A stretch of 64,000 bases of DNA, taken from an uncultured Bacteroidales bacterium (GTDB lineage: Bacteria > Bacteroidota > Bacteroidia > Bacteroidales > Paludibacteraceae). The translations under genes were made by a program, and so were the position numbers. The notes under the pieces were generated by a model that did not search any database, was not told the origin of the DNA, and was given only the letters and a program-made list of their open reading frames with translations. The first letter of the stretch is position 1; each line of letters starts with the position of its first letter. Shown piece after piece: positions 8,539-19,667 of the stretch. The DNA is taken from positions 1 through 64,000 of the forward strand of contig CAKUYO010000007.1 of the NCBI GenBank assembly GCA_934716995.1. The letters run 5' to 3'.

Positions 8539-10002
8539 ATGAAAAAACTTCTATATATCGCCCTTGCGGCACTATCGCTTGTCGCCTGCAAGCCCGAGAC
8601 CGTACGTTTCGACATTCCGCAGTTGGAAGACGAGATGCATATCCGTGTCTCGGTGGAGCGTGTCCAACTGCGCCAAGCGGCTTCGGCTGATACGGCAGTG
8701 GTCTTCTCGTGGGATATTCCCGCGCTGAAAGACGGCATTACCGGTTACGAATACTATTTCAAGATGGACATATCGGGTAATGGCTTTGCCACCTCTATCT
8801 CGCCGATGTCGGTGGACGGCGGCAACAGCATCGCTTTTACCCACAAGCAAATCAATGAGATGCTCGAGAACTGGAACATTACTACCGGTACTTGGGCGGC
8901 TGTTGATGCCGAAGTCATTGCTGCCCCGCTGGGACTTGACCATTATACCAAACCGATGCTCAGTACCGTTACTTTCGAGGCGATGGGGTATGCAAGTATT
9001 CTCTACCTTGCCGGTTCTGCCACCTCGGTCGGCACCGACTACACCAAGGCGCTTGCTATGAGCAAGGTCGCAGGGCAGGATGCCTATACGTGGACGGGCG
9101 CATTGGACGAAGGAGGGTTCCTTTTCTTGGTTGACCGCTCCGACACTACGGCGGTCTATGGCAAAGCGTCCTCCGAAGATGTCCTTGCCTATCGGGAGAC
9201 GATAGCGCAGGCACAGACCTTCTCTGTCTCCCGCGCAGGCTACTATACTCTCACCGCTTCGCTGGCGGATATGAGTCTTGCGCGTGTCGAACCGCTGTTT
9301 CTCTTCGGTTCTGCCACCGAGGGCGGCTGGTCTTTGCCCGATGCCACGCCTATGACCAATATCACAGGCAGCACCCTCACATGGAGTGGTATCCTTTCGG
9401 CGGGGGAACTGAAATTCCTCTGCGAACCGGATCCCGCTTTGCGTGATTTCAACGGCGCATTCTATATGGCGGCTAATCCCGATGCCGTTGCCGACAGTGT
9501 CTCCGATATGATGTTTGTCAAAGATGGCAATCCCGACCAAAAATGGCAGGTACCGTCTGCGGGAATGTACAAGATAGACATCGATCTGGCACAGCACAAG
9601 GCTACCTTTACCCGTGATGCTGACTTTGAACAACTGCCCTACAAACAGATTTGGATTTGGGGCGACGGCTCTCCTGCGGGTTGGAACTATCCTTTCCACG
9701 AGAAGTTTGTTTATACGCCTTCCGAGGGACGGGGTATCTTTGTCTGGACAGGCGAACTCTATGCCAATGAAGGCACCGAGAAAGCCGTTAAGTTCCCGCT
9801 CTATGACGGTACCAACAATAGTGCTGATGCACCTTTCTTTATGGCACTTGAGCCGTGGACGGAAATCGAAGACGGGGCGGAATATGCTATGCAGTATGTT
9901 TCCAAAGGCACTCCTGACAACAAGTGGGTGGTTACTTCCCCCGGTAAGTACAAAGTAACGATTGATGTATTAAGTCTTACTGTTAAATTCGAAAAACAAT
10001 GA
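8539..10002 (+). CDS. SusE-like outer-membrane lipoprotein
   Basis: The 487-aa lipoprotein has a lipobox Cys17 (LSLVAC). An N-terminal Ig-like SusE domain follows (about 30-150, with RQAASADTAVVFSWDIPALK). Three SusE/SusF-type binding repeats come next: LYLAGSATSVG... near 155, LFLFGSATEGGW... near 254 and IWIWGDGSPAGW... near 372, each with a TWxGxLxxGxxxFL signature. These are the starch-binding modules of SusE/SusF proteins. The stop overlaps the start of the next gene by ATGA, indicating translational coupling. Function: surface binding of alpha-glucan next to SusCD, by family analogy. Confidence 0.88.
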   Translation: MKKLLYIALAALSLVACKPETVRFDIPQLEDEMHIRVSVERVQLRQAASADTAVVFSWDIPALKDGITGYEYYFKMDISGNGFATSISPMSVDGGNSIAFTHKQINEMLENWNITTGTWAAVDAEVIAAPLGLDHYTKPMLSTVTFEAMGYASILYLAGSATSVGTDYTKALAMSKVAGQDAYTWTGALDEGGFLFLVDRSDTTAVYGKASSEDVLAYRETIAQAQTFSVSRAGYYTLTASLADMSLARVEPLFLFGSATEGGWSLPDATPMTNITGSTLTWSGILSAGELKFLCEPDPALRDFNGAFYMAANPDAVADSVSDMMFVKDGNPDQKWQVPSAGMYKIDIDLAQHKATFTRDADFEQLPYKQIWIWGDGSPAGWNYPFHEKFVYTPSEGRGIFVWTGELYANEGTEKAVKFPLYDGTNNSADAPFFMALEPWTEIEDGAEYAMQYVSKGTPDNKWVVTSPGKYKVTIDVLSLTVKFEKQ

Positions 10003-11489
10003 GCAACCGAATGAATATCTTTCTATTAACTCTTGGTGTACTCGCTCTCTCGGCATGCGAGCAGAAGATTGACACCGGCTGGAGTATCGACCAAGTAAAA
10101 GACGATCCTGTCGTCGAACCTGTCAAGGTGCAGGAGCATGCGCCCCTCTATTGGACGGTGTACGAATACTGTTTCGAGGCGGAACATGCGGGTACCGACC
10201 AGAATATGCCCAAGAATATATGGGAAGCCAATATACGTTGGGTGTCAGAGAACCTGCTTCCTTATGGATATGATATGATCGTTACCGACGGATTTATGTC
10301 TATGTACAACGTGCCATCGGCAAACAGTCAGGGCTATATGACCCACTATGGTCCTTACGCGCTCAAAGAGTTGGTGGCGTTGTGCAAGCAGTACGGGCTC
10401 AAACTCGGTGTCTATGACAACCCGCTTTGGATTCACGGCAGCGACGACATCATCATCGACGGCACCAATATCCGCCTTGGCAGTCTCACCTACGACCCCG
10501 AGAAAGATAATGTTCTTCGCCCTGATGCGCCTGCCGAGAACGAGATCTTTAAGTGGCTTGTTCCCTCTCACCCCGGTGCAAAAGAATACATCGACGGTTT
10601 CTTCAAGTACTATGCCGAACTTGGTGTACACTTTATCCGTATGGACTTTATGTGCCTTTTCGAGACGGGTACGGGTATGGGCAATGATGCCCGCGGCTAT
10701 GGACGCGATGAGTATCTGCTTGCCCTCCAATACATCAACGAATCGGCAACCAAGTATGGTGTGTTCACCTCTATCGTCATGCCCAACCAGAAGAACCATG
10801 CTGAAGCCGAAGCGCGCTATACCAATATGATGCGTGTTACTGCCGACTCGTTCTGCGGGCGATGGAGTGCTTTCTCAGGTACTACCCCCGATGACCCCGA
10901 CGAAAACTACGAGCATTATGGCGAGTCGGTTTATTTCCGCCGCCGCGGACAGATAGATGACGACAAATGGCCTACCTGCTACAACGTATTCGATGGTATG
11001 GTTTATTTCTCGGACATCGCAGGGCGCGGCAAACTTATTATGGACGGCGACTTCACCCGCCTTACCACGCTGAATAACGACGATGAGTGCCGATCCGTCA
11101 TCTCGCTCCAACTGGTGGCGGGCGGTCCCGTGGCGTGTGCCGACCAGTATAGTTCCACCAATATCGACCATTGTGTGCAGTTTTATCAGAACGAGGAACT
11201 GCTTGCCCTCAACAAGGACGGCTTTGCGGGGCAACCCCTCTCGCGCGACCTTAACAGTACCGACAGTCAGATTTGGACGGGGCAGATGTCAGATGGCGAT
11301 TATATAGTAGCCCTTTTCAACCGTGAGAATACCGAGCAGACACGCTTCTTTGCTATCAATACTCTTGGTGAAGAGTCTATGCTGGTACGCGACCTCTGGG
11401 AGCATACCGACCTTGGCAGACAACGCAATCTCAACTACACCATTCCCTCCCACGGCTGCAAAGTGTTCCGCCTCACCAAAGCAGAATAA
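9999..11489 (+). CDS. GH27-like (clan GH-D) lipoprotein glycoside hydrolase
   Basis: The 496-aa protein has a signal peptide and lipobox Cys20 (ALSAC). Residues about 50-400 read as a GH27/GH36-type barrel: GYDMIVTDGF, LCKQYGLKLGVYDNP, HFIRMDF with Asp216 as likely nucleophile, RVTADSFCGRW with Asp283 as likely acid/base, ECRSVISLQLVAGGPVACADQ and LNKDGFAGQ. A beta-sandwich with VALFNREN and SHGCKVFRL follows. GH27 includes alpha-galactosidases and isomalto-dextranases. Next to a GH97 alpha-glucosidase and SusE-type binding proteins, an alpha-glucan role such as release of isomalto-oligosaccharides is plausible but unproved. Family assignment is by motif, and a GH36-like relative is possible. 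ATG overlaps the susE stop. Confidence 0.7.
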   Translation: MSNRMNIFLLTLGVLALSACEQKIDTGWSIDQVKDDPVVEPVKVQEHAPLYWTVYEYCFEAEHAGTDQNMPKNIWEANIRWVSENLLPYGYDMIVTDGFMSMYNVPSANSQGYMTHYGPYALKELVALCKQYGLKLGVYDNPLWIHGSDDIIIDGTNIRLGSLTYDPEKDNVLRPDAPAENEIFKWLVPSHPGAKEYIDGFFKYYAELGVHFIRMDFMCLFETGTGMGNDARGYGRDEYLLALQYINESATKYGVFTSIVMPNQKNHAEAEARYTNMMRVTADSFCGRWSAFSGTTPDDPDENYEHYGESVYFRRRGQIDDDKWPTCYNVFDGMVYFSDIAGRGKLIMDGDFTRLTTLNNDDECRSVISLQLVAGGPVACADQYSSTNIDHCVQFYQNEELLALNKDGFAGQPLSRDLNSTDSQIWTGQMSDGDYIVALFNRENTEQTRFFAINTLGEESMLVRDLWEHTDLGRQRNLNYTIPSHGCKVFRLTKAE

Positions 11490-11494
11490 TCTAA

Positions 11495-13636
<2,142 letters not shown>

Positions 13637-13681
13637 TGTGGAATAAAGAATTATGAATGAAGAATTATGAATGATGAATGC

Positions 13682-13712
13682 AATCAGCCGAGACATCTCG
13701 GCTGATTTTTAT
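13682..13712 (+). terminator. Rho-independent terminator after GH97
   Basis: AATCAGCCGAG pairs with CTCGGCTGATT across a 4-base ACAT loop, followed by TTTTTAT. It closes the alpha-glucan locus. Confidence 0.85.
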
Positions 13713-13749
13713 TATATTAATGGCAATTAACGGATACGCTTGTCAGTTC

Positions 13750-13780
13750 TTGCATATGTGGAATAAAAGTCGTAATTTTG
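13750..13780 (+). promoter_or_regulatory. Promoter of the toxin-antitoxin operon
   Basis: TTG at 13750-13752, 20 bases, then TAATTTTG at 13773-13780, 22 bp before the antitoxin ATG. Confidence 0.75.
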
Positions 13781-13802
13781 CAGCGAGAAAGGAGAAAAGA
13801 TT

Positions 13803-14057
13803 ATGGATAATGCTATTGAGATGAAGACGGTTACATTGTGTATGCCTGCTGTGGATGTGAAGTTTTTGAATGCCCTGAGCAAACGAATGGGATGGAAAAA
13901 GGTGTCGCAGAATGTTGTAAATCCTGTCTCAGATATGATTAAACCTTCTGCCAAAGCGAAAAAAACAGAGTTGGATTTGGCATTGGAGGATGTGCAGAAA
14001 GGTGATCTGCAGACATTCAAGTCTGTTGAGGCATTGATGGACTACTTAAATTCGTAG
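13803..14057 (+). CDS. Antitoxin of a YafQ-type toxin-antitoxin pair
   Basis: This 84-aa protein precedes a YafQ-like toxin with a single base between stop and start, the usual antitoxin-first arrangement. The N-terminal segment (MKTVTLCMPAVDVKFLNALSKRMGWKKV) resembles the strand-helix start of DinJ/RelB-like antitoxins, and the C-terminal half is rich in Lys, Asp and Glu, as expected for the toxin-wrapping tail. The start could instead be the internal ATG at 13821. Role: bind and neutralise the toxin and autorepress the promoter. I recognise it mainly from context and size. Confidence 0.75.
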   Translation: MDNAIEMKTVTLCMPAVDVKFLNALSKRMGWKKVSQNVVNPVSDMIKPSAKAKKTELDLALEDVQKGDLQTFKSVEALMDYLNS

Positions 14058-14058
14058 T

Positions 14059-14337
14059 ATGCAGTACGAAATTAAAGTGAAAGGTTCGTTTAAGCGAGCC
14101 TATAAACGTTGCCTGAAACGTGGGTTTGATGCTGCATTATTGACGGAGGTTTTGACTATTTTGTCCACCACTGGTTCTCTTCCTGCGCAATACAGACCTC
14201 ATAAATTGGTCGGGAAATATGCCAACCTGTGGGAATGTCATATTCAACCCGATTGGTTGTTGGTGTGGGAACAACACGATGAAGAGTTGGTGCTGATATT
14301 GATTGATACAGGTACGCACTCGGATTTGTTTGATTGA
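14059..14337 (+). CDS. yafQ: YafQ-family mRNA-interferase toxin (RelE/ParE superfamily)
   Basis: The 92-aa protein matches YafQ end to end. The residues needed in E. coli YafQ are present: His48 in YRPHKL, His61 and Asp65-Trp66 in ECHIQPDW, and His87 and Phe91 in the GTHSDLF C-terminus. YafQ cleaves mRNA on the ribosome when free of its antitoxin. It is intact here, so the pair should be functional. The operon has its own promoter and terminator, between a carbohydrate locus and housekeeping genes. Confidence 0.92.
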   Translation: MQYEIKVKGSFKRAYKRCLKRGFDAALLTEVLTILSTTGSLPAQYRPHKLVGKYANLWECHIQPDWLLVWEQHDEELVLILIDTGTHSDLFD

Positions 14338-14357
14338 TAGATGACCGACACAATATG

Positions 14358-14390
14358 AAAAGGAAGTTCCGTATGGTGCTTCCTTTTTTG
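14358..14390 (+). terminator. Terminator of the toxin-antitoxin operon
   Basis: AAGGAAG pairs with CTTCCTT, followed by TTTTTG. Confidence 0.7.
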
Positions 14391-14463
14391 TTTCACATAG
14401 TACCTTTATCTGACCGGCAAAAATCAGGAAGCCCCCAAAATATGCAGAAAAAACGGGGCGGGG

Positions 14464-14494
14464 TTGTGTATGTTGCTAAAAAATTGTAACTTTG
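14464..14494 (+). promoter_or_regulatory. Promoter of the nitroreductase gene
   Basis: TTG at 14464-14466, 20 bases, then TAACTTTG at 14487-14494, 54 bp upstream of the ATG. Confidence 0.75.
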
Positions 14495-14548
14495 CACGCT
14501 TGTTTTGTGCGCATTGTGCAAAACATAGAATGATAGAATAACCGGAAT

Positions 14549-15091
14549 ATGGAAACTTTTGAACAACTCTGCCAACAGAGGCGGTCTATCCGCAAATATA
14601 CCAATCAACCCGTTGAGAAAGAAAAACTCGACTATATTCTGCGCTGTGCGCTGATGTCGCCGTCGGGCAAGCACCTGAACCCGTGGGAGTTCTATGTGCT
14701 GACCGATACCGACAAACTGCGTCAATTGTCGGCTTGCCGCACCTATGGAAGCGGTATGTTCAATACCGCTATGGCGGCTATCGTCGTGGCATTGGACGCT
14801 TCGCTTGCCGACACATGGCAGGCGGACGGAGCCATTGCCGCACAGAATATCCTCTTGGCTGCGGCGGAGCAGGGGCTCGGTGCCTGCTGGTGCCATGTCT
14901 ATCAGCGCGAAGGTGCGGAGGAGTTGGTACGCTCGCTGGCGGGAATCCCCGGGAACCTCAATGTGTTGTGCGTCATCTCGCTCGGCTACAAAGACGAGGA
15001 ACGCCGCCCCTATGACCTCGACAAACTTCCCTATCAAAAAGTACATTGGGAGACCTCCCAAAACCCTTTGGAGGAGGGGCTTGCAGAGTAA
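14549..15091 (+). CDS. Nitroreductase-family FMN oxidoreductase
   Basis: The 180-aa protein has the nitroreductase layout: N-terminal RRSIRKYTNQPVEKEKLDYIL (phosphate-contacting Arg-Arg-Ser-x-Arg), SPSGKHLNPWEFYVL, the central DGAIAAQNILLAAAEQGLGACWCHVY helix and the C-terminal ISLGYKDEERRPYDL. Family members are FMN-dependent NAD(P)H oxidoreductases acting on nitro compounds, quinones or related substrates; the physiological substrate cannot be inferred. The last about 14 residues (ETSQNPLEEGLAE) are encoded by a dispersed GC-rich repeat (family A), so the natural C-terminus has been extended. It has its own promoter. Confidence 0.88.
   Translation: METFEQLCQQRRSIRKYTNQPVEKEKLDYILRCALMSPSGKHLNPWEFYVLTDTDKLRQLSACRTYGSGMFNTAMAAIVVALDASLADTWQADGAIAAQNILLAAAEQGLGACWCHVYQREGAEELVRSLAGIPGNLNVLCVISLGYKDEERRPYDLDKLPYQKVHWETSQNPLEEGLAE
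15048..15091 (+). repeat. Family A repeat copy 1, encodes the nitroreductase C-terminus
   Basis: Reads CCTCCCAAAACCCTTTGGAG then GAGGGGCTTGCAGAG. It matches copies at 31285-31324 in the same orientation and five others in the opposite orientation. Confidence 0.75.
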
Positions 15092-15104
15092 TCCTTTCAC
15101 TAAT

Positions 15105-15157
15105 GTGCAGTGCGGCGCGTGTTGCGCCGCAAGAAAGGTTTTGTCGGTTTTGTTTTT
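15105..15157 (+). repeat. Family C repeat, copy 1 (short)
   Basis: GTGCGGCGCGTGTTGCGCCG followed by CAAGAAAGGTTTTG. Longer copies at 16797-16884, 26790-26865 and 37451-37540 contain an extra internal segment. Confidence 0.7.
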
Positions 15158-15216
15158 GAAAGTTTATCTGTTAATATTATAAAATGTTAATATAAAACAC
15201 CACAAAAACTCGCTAA

Positions 15217-15249
15217 CCACAGGACATCCACAGGACATCCACAGGACAA
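15217..15249 (+). repeat. 12-base tandem repeat
   Basis: Nearly three units of CCACAGGACATC. Related to the tandem at 1827-1856. Confidence 0.7.
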
Positions 15250-15280
15250 CTAAGAACGAATATAAAACATAATAAAGGTT

Positions 15281-15437
15281 AACGTCTGCGCAGCAAACCA
15301 TTAACATAAAATCACCAACGTGCAACCACTAACGTTTGCAACGCAAACCGCTAACATTAAATCACCAACGTGCAACCATCAACGTTTGTCTAAGCAAACC
15401 ACCAACGTGCAACCATTAACGTTTGCGCAAGCAAACC
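15281..15437 (+). repeat. 50-base tandem repeat with dyads directly upstream of pdxA
   Basis: Units are 15281-15330 (50), 15331-15380 (50), 15381-15417 (37) and a partial 15418-15437. Each starts AACGTTTGC...GCAAACC, an inverted repeat, and the longer units carry ACCAACGTGCAACCA. It ends 19 bp before the pdxA ATG. Confidence 0.85.
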
Positions 15438-15456
15438 AAAAACACGAAGTCAGAAT

Positions 15457-16575
15457 ATGAAACCCATCATAGCCATCACAGCCGGCGACATCAATGGTGT
15501 CGGCTACGAGGTCATCCTCAAATCGATCAGCGACCCGCATATCTGCGAGATATGCCGCCCCGTGGTGTACGGCAATGCCAAAGTGGCACGCCGGCACGCT
15601 CACACGCTCGGCGAGGAGTATTCCAACATTCAGTTCAACCTTATTGACAGCCCCAAGCAGGCGAAAGATGGTCGTTTGAACCTCATCACCTGCTATGCCG
15701 ATGATACGCCGCTCAGTTTCGGCGAGTCCACTCCCGAGGCGGGCAAGGCGTCGTTTGCGTCCTTGGAGCGTGCGTGTGCCGATCTGAAAGCGGGGCTCGT
15801 CGATGCCCTCGTTACGGCTCCTATCAACAAGGAGAATATCCAGTCCGACACGTTCCGTTTCTCGGGGCATACCGAGTACCTCACATCCGTTTTCGGCGAC
15901 GGTCAACAGGACAGCCTGATGATGATGGTCAGCGAGACAATGCGTGTAGCACTTGTCTGCAACCATGTGCCTATTGCCCGTGTGCCGCAGATGATCACCG
16001 AGGAACGCATCCTTGCCAAACTTGATGTCCTCAATACCACCCTGCAAAACGATTTCTCTATCGAAAAACCGCGTATCGCCGTCCTTGCGCTCAACCCCCA
16101 TGCCGGCGACAACGGTTTGATAGGCAAGGAAGAGCAGGAGATTATCCGCCCTGCGGTGGAGAAAGCCAACGGGCAGGGAATCCTTACGTTCGGACCCTAT
16201 TCGGCGGACGGTTTCTTCGGCAGCGGCAAGTTTGCTCATTTCGATGCCGTGCTGGCTATGTACCATGACCAAGGGCTGATACCCTTCAAGGTGCTGGATA
16301 TGAGCGGCGTCAATTATACGGCGGGGCTGTCCGTTATCCGCACTTCGCCCGACCACGGTACCGCCTACGACCTCGCGGGCAAAAACGCTTCCAACCACCA
16401 GAGTTTCGCTCATGCGCTCTATATGGCTATTGACCTTCTGCATACGCGTGCGCTCAACCGGGAGTTGAAGAAGAACCCGTTGCCTTTTACCCCGCACGAG
16501 GAACGTGAAGACCGCCGTCCGCGCCGTGAGTTCGTCGATTTCAAGACCACTCCCCCCGCCACTTCCGCCGAATAG
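15457..16575 (+). CDS. pdxA: 4-hydroxythreonine-4-phosphate dehydrogenase
   Basis: The 372-aa enzyme of pyridoxal-phosphate biosynthesis oxidises 4-phosphohydroxy-L-threonine with NAD. The ITAGDINGVGYEVILK start is the family signature (usually GDPxGIGPE; here Gly-Asp-Ile-Asn-Gly-Val-Gly-Tyr-Glu as in Bacteroidota). The divalent-metal histidines are seen at His170 (CNHVPI), His215 (NPHAGDNG) and His270 (MYHDQGLIPFK), all exactly four residues after the E. coli positions 166, 211 and 266. His138 lies in FSGHTEYL. The C-terminal 35 residues are charged and extend beyond the usual E. coli length. An unusual tandem repeat forms its leader. Confidence 0.95.
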   Translation: MKPIIAITAGDINGVGYEVILKSISDPHICEICRPVVYGNAKVARRHAHTLGEEYSNIQFNLIDSPKQAKDGRLNLITCYADDTPLSFGESTPEAGKASFASLERACADLKAGLVDALVTAPINKENIQSDTFRFSGHTEYLTSVFGDGQQDSLMMMVSETMRVALVCNHVPIARVPQMITEERILAKLDVLNTTLQNDFSIEKPRIAVLALNPHAGDNGLIGKEEQEIIRPAVEKANGQGILTFGPYSADGFFGSGKFAHFDAVLAMYHDQGLIPFKVLDMSGVNYTAGLSVIRTSPDHGTAYDLAGKNASNHQSFAHALYMAIDLLHTRALNRELKKNPLPFTPHEEREDRRPRREFVDFKTTPPATSAE

Positions 16576-16590
16576 TTTGTTAGAGGCTCT

Positions 16591-16613
16591 TATGCCGCAA
16601 GCGGCAAGAAAAA
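16591..16613 (-). repeat. Half copy of repeat B (hairpin only, reversed)
   Basis: TATGCCGCAAGCGGCAAGAA is the reverse complement of the TTCTTGCCGCTTGCGGCA end of family B. Confidence 0.55.
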
Positions 16614-16686
16614 TAAAGGAAAACCGAACAAAATAGTTTTCTTTCATTTTCTCAATTTTTCGCGAGCGCAGCGAGCAGGAGATTTT

Positions 16687-16746
16687 GTCCTACGCACTTG
16701 CTACCGCAGTGCGAGAGAAATAAAAGAAATAAAGGAAATAAAGGAA
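16687..16746 (+). repeat. Family D repeat, copy 1
   Basis: GTCCTACGCACTTGCTACCG then CAGTGCGAGAGAAATAAAAG. The same element occurs at 34558-34610 and inverted at 34645-34694. Confidence 0.7.
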
Positions 16747-16796
16747 ATGTTTTTGGTCAGTTGTTGATGGTTGTTGACCGAAATACATTTAGCGGA

Positions 16797-16884
16797 AAGC
16801 GCGGCGCGTGTTACAGGGTTCCCGCAAGCAACGCGCAGTGGGATGTCGGTTGCGCCACAAGAAAAGTTTTGCAGGTTTTGTTTC
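16797..16884 (+). repeat. Family C repeat, copy 2 (full)
   Basis: GCGGCGCGTGTTACAGGGTT, then CGCGCAGTGGGATGTCGGTT, then GTTTTGCAGGTTTTG. Nearly identical to 37451-37540. Confidence 0.75.
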
Positions 16885-17018
16885 TTATAGAGATAAAGAC
16901 TATAAAATAAGTTAATGCCTTTTCCATATAAGTTCCTTACAAAAGTAAGGTGGATGGTTATAGGATAGGCATAGGATAGGTAATACTTTGAAATGTGAAT
17001 AAAATATAAAAACTAAAT

Positions 17019-19613
17019 ATGACAAGTAAAGAAATCAGACAATCCTTTTTGGATTTTATGGAGAGCAAAGGGCACCATATCGTCCCCTCGGCTCCTATGG
17101 TTATCAAAGATGACCCGACGCTGATGTTCACCAACGCCGGTATGAACCCGTGGAAGGGTATCATTCTGGGCAACGACCCTATCAAATATCCCCGTGTAGC
17201 CGACTCGCAGAAGTGCCTCCGCGTCAGCGGCAAGCACAACGACCTCGAGGAAGTCGGACACGATACCTACCACCACACTATGTTCGAGATGCTCGGCAAC
17301 TGGTCGTTCGGCGACTATTTCAAAGAGGGCGCTATCGACTTTGCGTGGGAGTATATCGTCGATGTGCTGCATATCGACCCCAAGAACCTCTATGCCACCG
17401 TCTTCGAGGGATCGCCCGAAGAGGGACTGGAGCGCGACAACGAGGCTGCGGCTATCTGGGCGAAGCACCTGCCTGCCGACCATATCCTTGAGGGCAACAA
17501 ACACGACAACTTCTGGGAGATGGGCGATACCGGACCTTGCGGTCCCTGCTCCGAGATTCACGTGGACAGCCGCTCCGAAGAGGAGAAAGCCGCTGTGCCC
17601 GGGCGTGAACTGGTCAACAAAGACCACCCGCAGGTCATCGAGATTTGGAACCTTGTCTTCATGCAGTACAACCGCAAGGCGGACGGCTCCCTCGAGGGGC
17701 TGCCCAACAAGGTTATTGATACCGGTATGGGCTTTGAGCGTCTCGTGCGCACTTTGCAGGGCAAGCAGTCCAACTACGACACCGATGTCTTCCAACCGAT
17801 GCTTCATAAGATAGGTGAGATTTGCGGTTGCGAGTATGGCAAAGACGAGAAAACCGACATTGCTATGCGCGTCATTGCCGACCATATACGTACTATCGCC
17901 TTTGCTATCACCGACGGCCAGTTGCCCTCCAACGAGAAAGCGGGCTACGTTATCCGCCGTATCCTGCGCCGTGCCGTGCGCTACGGCTATACGTTCCTCG
18001 GTCAGCGCGAGGCGTTTATGTACCGTTTGGTGCCGCAACTCATCGAAGATATGGGCGACGCCTACCCCGAACTGCGCAAGCAGGAGCAGCAGATTATCCC
18101 CGTCATCAAGAGCGAGGAGGAGGCATTCCTCCGCACCCTCGACAAGGGTATCTCCTTGCTCGACAAACTGATGAAGGAGGCAAAAGGCAAAGAGATTTCG
18201 GGTGTCGATGTCTTCACCCTCAAAGATACCTACGGTTTCCCGCTCGACCTCACCGAGTTGATTCTCCGCGAGAACGGATTTACCACCAATGAGGAGGAGT
18301 ATAATAAGGCTCTGGAGCACCAAAAAGAGATGGGACGCTCCGCCAACAAACAGGACCTCGGCGACTGGGTAATCCTCCGTGAGGGCGATACCGAGTTCGT
18401 CGGCTACGATACGTTGGAGGTCGAGACCCGGGTGCTGCGTTACCGCAAAGTCAGTCAGAAAGGCAAAGAGTTCTACCAGGTGGTGCTTGCCAAGACGCCT
18501 TTCTATGCCGAGATGGGCGGTCAGGTAGGCGATACGGGTTCGCTCGGTACGGCACGTATCATCGATACCAAGCGTGAGAACAACCTCGCCGTGCATATCT
18601 GCACCGAGTTGCCCGATGCCATCGAGCAACCGTTGGTAGCCAAAGTGGACGCCGACCGCCGTCAGGCTATCGCCTGCAACCACACCTGCACCCATATCCT
18701 TCACTATGCCCTCCGTACCGTCCTCGGGCAGCACGTAGAGCAGAAAGGCAGTCTCGTTACGCCCGACTCGCTCCGCTTCGATTTCTCCCACTATCAGAAA
18801 GTTATGCCCGAAGAACTGCGTGAGGTGGAGCGGTTGGCTAACCAGTTTATCCGTATGGACTATGCCCTCGAAGAGAGCCGCCATACCCCTATTGCCAAGG
18901 CGCGTGAGATGGGTGCGATGGCGTTGTTCGGCGAGAAGTACGGCGATGATGTGCGTGTCATCAAATACGGTCCGTCTATCGAGTTGTGCGGTGGCTGCCA
19001 TGTGTCGTCCACCGGTCGTATAGGTGCGGTGCGTATATTGATGGAAACGAGTGTTGCTGCCGGTGTACGCCGTATCGAGGCGGTTACTGCCGCCAAGGTG
19101 GACGAACTCTATTTCGCCCAGCAGGATATGCTTGCCAACCTGCGCGGTCTGCTCAACAATGCGCCCGATTTGGCAGGTGCCGTGCAGAAAGCCATTGCCG
19201 AGAATGCAGGGCTTAAGAAAGAGATTGAGACCTATATGGCGGAGAAACTGGAGCAGTACCGCGACCGCCTTATTGAGCGTGCCGAGGATTACAACGGTAT
19301 CAAACTCGTCCGTGTGCAGGGCGAGGTGCAACCCGATATGGTTCGTGGTGTGCTGCCGCTCTTGCGCGGAAAGTTCACCGACGTGCGCTTTGCTGTGGTC
19401 GGTGCCACCGAGTGGGAAGGCAAACCGATGATTTCCGTCTTCCTTTCGCAACCGCTTGTGGACGCCGGTCTCCATGCCGGTCAGATGATCAAGTCGGCTG
19501 CCAAGCACATTCAGGGCGGTGGCGGCGGACAAGCCTGGATGGCTACTGCCGGCGGTCGCAATACCGCAGGTCTCCGGTCCGCTATGGAAGAACTCCTCGC
19601 CGCACTGAAATAA
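17019..19613 (+). CDS. alaS: Alanyl-tRNA synthetase
   Basis: The 864-aa class II synthetase charges tRNA-Ala. The catalytic core opens [20 protein letters not shown] with [10 protein letters not shown] and the [11 protein letters not shown] motif. The tRNA-recognition domain follows. The editing-domain zinc ligands are present as HxxxH (His555, His559) and CxxxH (Cys657, His661, in LCGGCH), and a C-Ala domain ends the protein with [16 protein letters not shown]. Length is normal for bacterial AlaRS. The ATG at 17019 starts the conserved [10 protein letters not shown] sequence. The following genes are in the same direction with short gaps. Confidence 0.97.
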   Translation: MTSKEIRQSFLDFMESKGHHIVPSAPMVIKDDPTLMFTNAGMNPWKGIILGNDPIKYPRVADSQKCLRVSGKHNDLEEVGHDTYHHTMFEMLGNWSFGDYFKEGAIDFAWEYIVDVLHIDPKNLYATVFEGSPEEGLERDNEAAAIWAKHLPADHILEGNKHDNFWEMGDTGPCGPCSEIHVDSRSEEEKAAVPGRELVNKDHPQVIEIWNLVFMQYNRKADGSLEGLPNKVIDTGMGFERLVRTLQGKQSNYDTDVFQPMLHKIGEICGCEYGKDEKTDIAMRVIADHIRTIAFAITDGQLPSNEKAGYVIRRILRRAVRYGYTFLGQREAFMYRLVPQLIEDMGDAYPELRKQEQQIIPVIKSEEEAFLRTLDKGISLLDKLMKEAKGKEISGVDVFTLKDTYGFPLDLTELILRENGFTTNEEEYNKALEHQKEMGRSANKQDLGDWVILREGDTEFVGYDTLEVETRVLRYRKVSQKGKEFYQVVLAKTPFYAEMGGQVGDTGSLGTARIIDTKRENNLAVHICTELPDAIEQPLVAKVDADRRQAIACNHTCTHILHYALRTVLGQHVEQKGSLVTPDSLRFDFSHYQKVMPEELREVERLANQFIRMDYALEESRHTPIAKAREMGAMALFGEKYGDDVRVIKYGPSIELCGGCHVSSTGRIGAVRILMETSVAAGVRRIEAVTAAKVDELYFAQQDMLANLRGLLNNAPDLAGAVQKAIAENAGLKKEIETYMAEKLEQYRDRLIERAEDYNGIKLVRVQGEVQPDMVRGVLPLLRGKFTDVRFAVVGATEWEGKPMISVFLSQPLVDAGLHAGQMIKSAAKHIQGGGGGQAWMATAGGRNTAGLRSAMEELLAALK

Positions 19614-19667
19614 GAAAGTACCGCTGAGGTAATAATTCCTAATTCCTAATTCTTCATTCATAATTAC

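Larger units (their letters stand above)
15092..15280 (+). other. Repeat-filled intergenic segment before pdxA
   Basis: Holds a family C repeat (15105-15157), an AT-rich stretch and a 12-base tandem (CCACAGGACATC, three units, 15217-15249). No gene is seen. Confidence 0.5.
16576..17018 (+). other. Intergenic repeat mosaic between pdxA and alaS
   Basis: Contains a half copy of repeat B (16591-16613), a family D copy (16687-16746), a family C copy (16797-16884) and GGATAGG-type short repeats near 16961-16981. No open gene or clear promoter is recognised. Confidence 0.5.

Noticed and set aside
9999..11489. GH66 dextranase as the identity of the hydrolase next to GH97
   Set aside because: The motif order (VTDGF, RMDF, TADSF, GGPVACADQ, ALFNREN) fits the GH27/GH36 fold better; I did not see GH66 features. 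Specificity is left open.
15281..15437. CRISPR array
   Set aside because: The repeats are adjacent 50-base units without unique spacers and there are no cas genes; it is a simple tandem array.
16698..16910. A 70-codon + frame
   Set aside because: Composed of family D and family C repeat DNA; no start context or family similarity.
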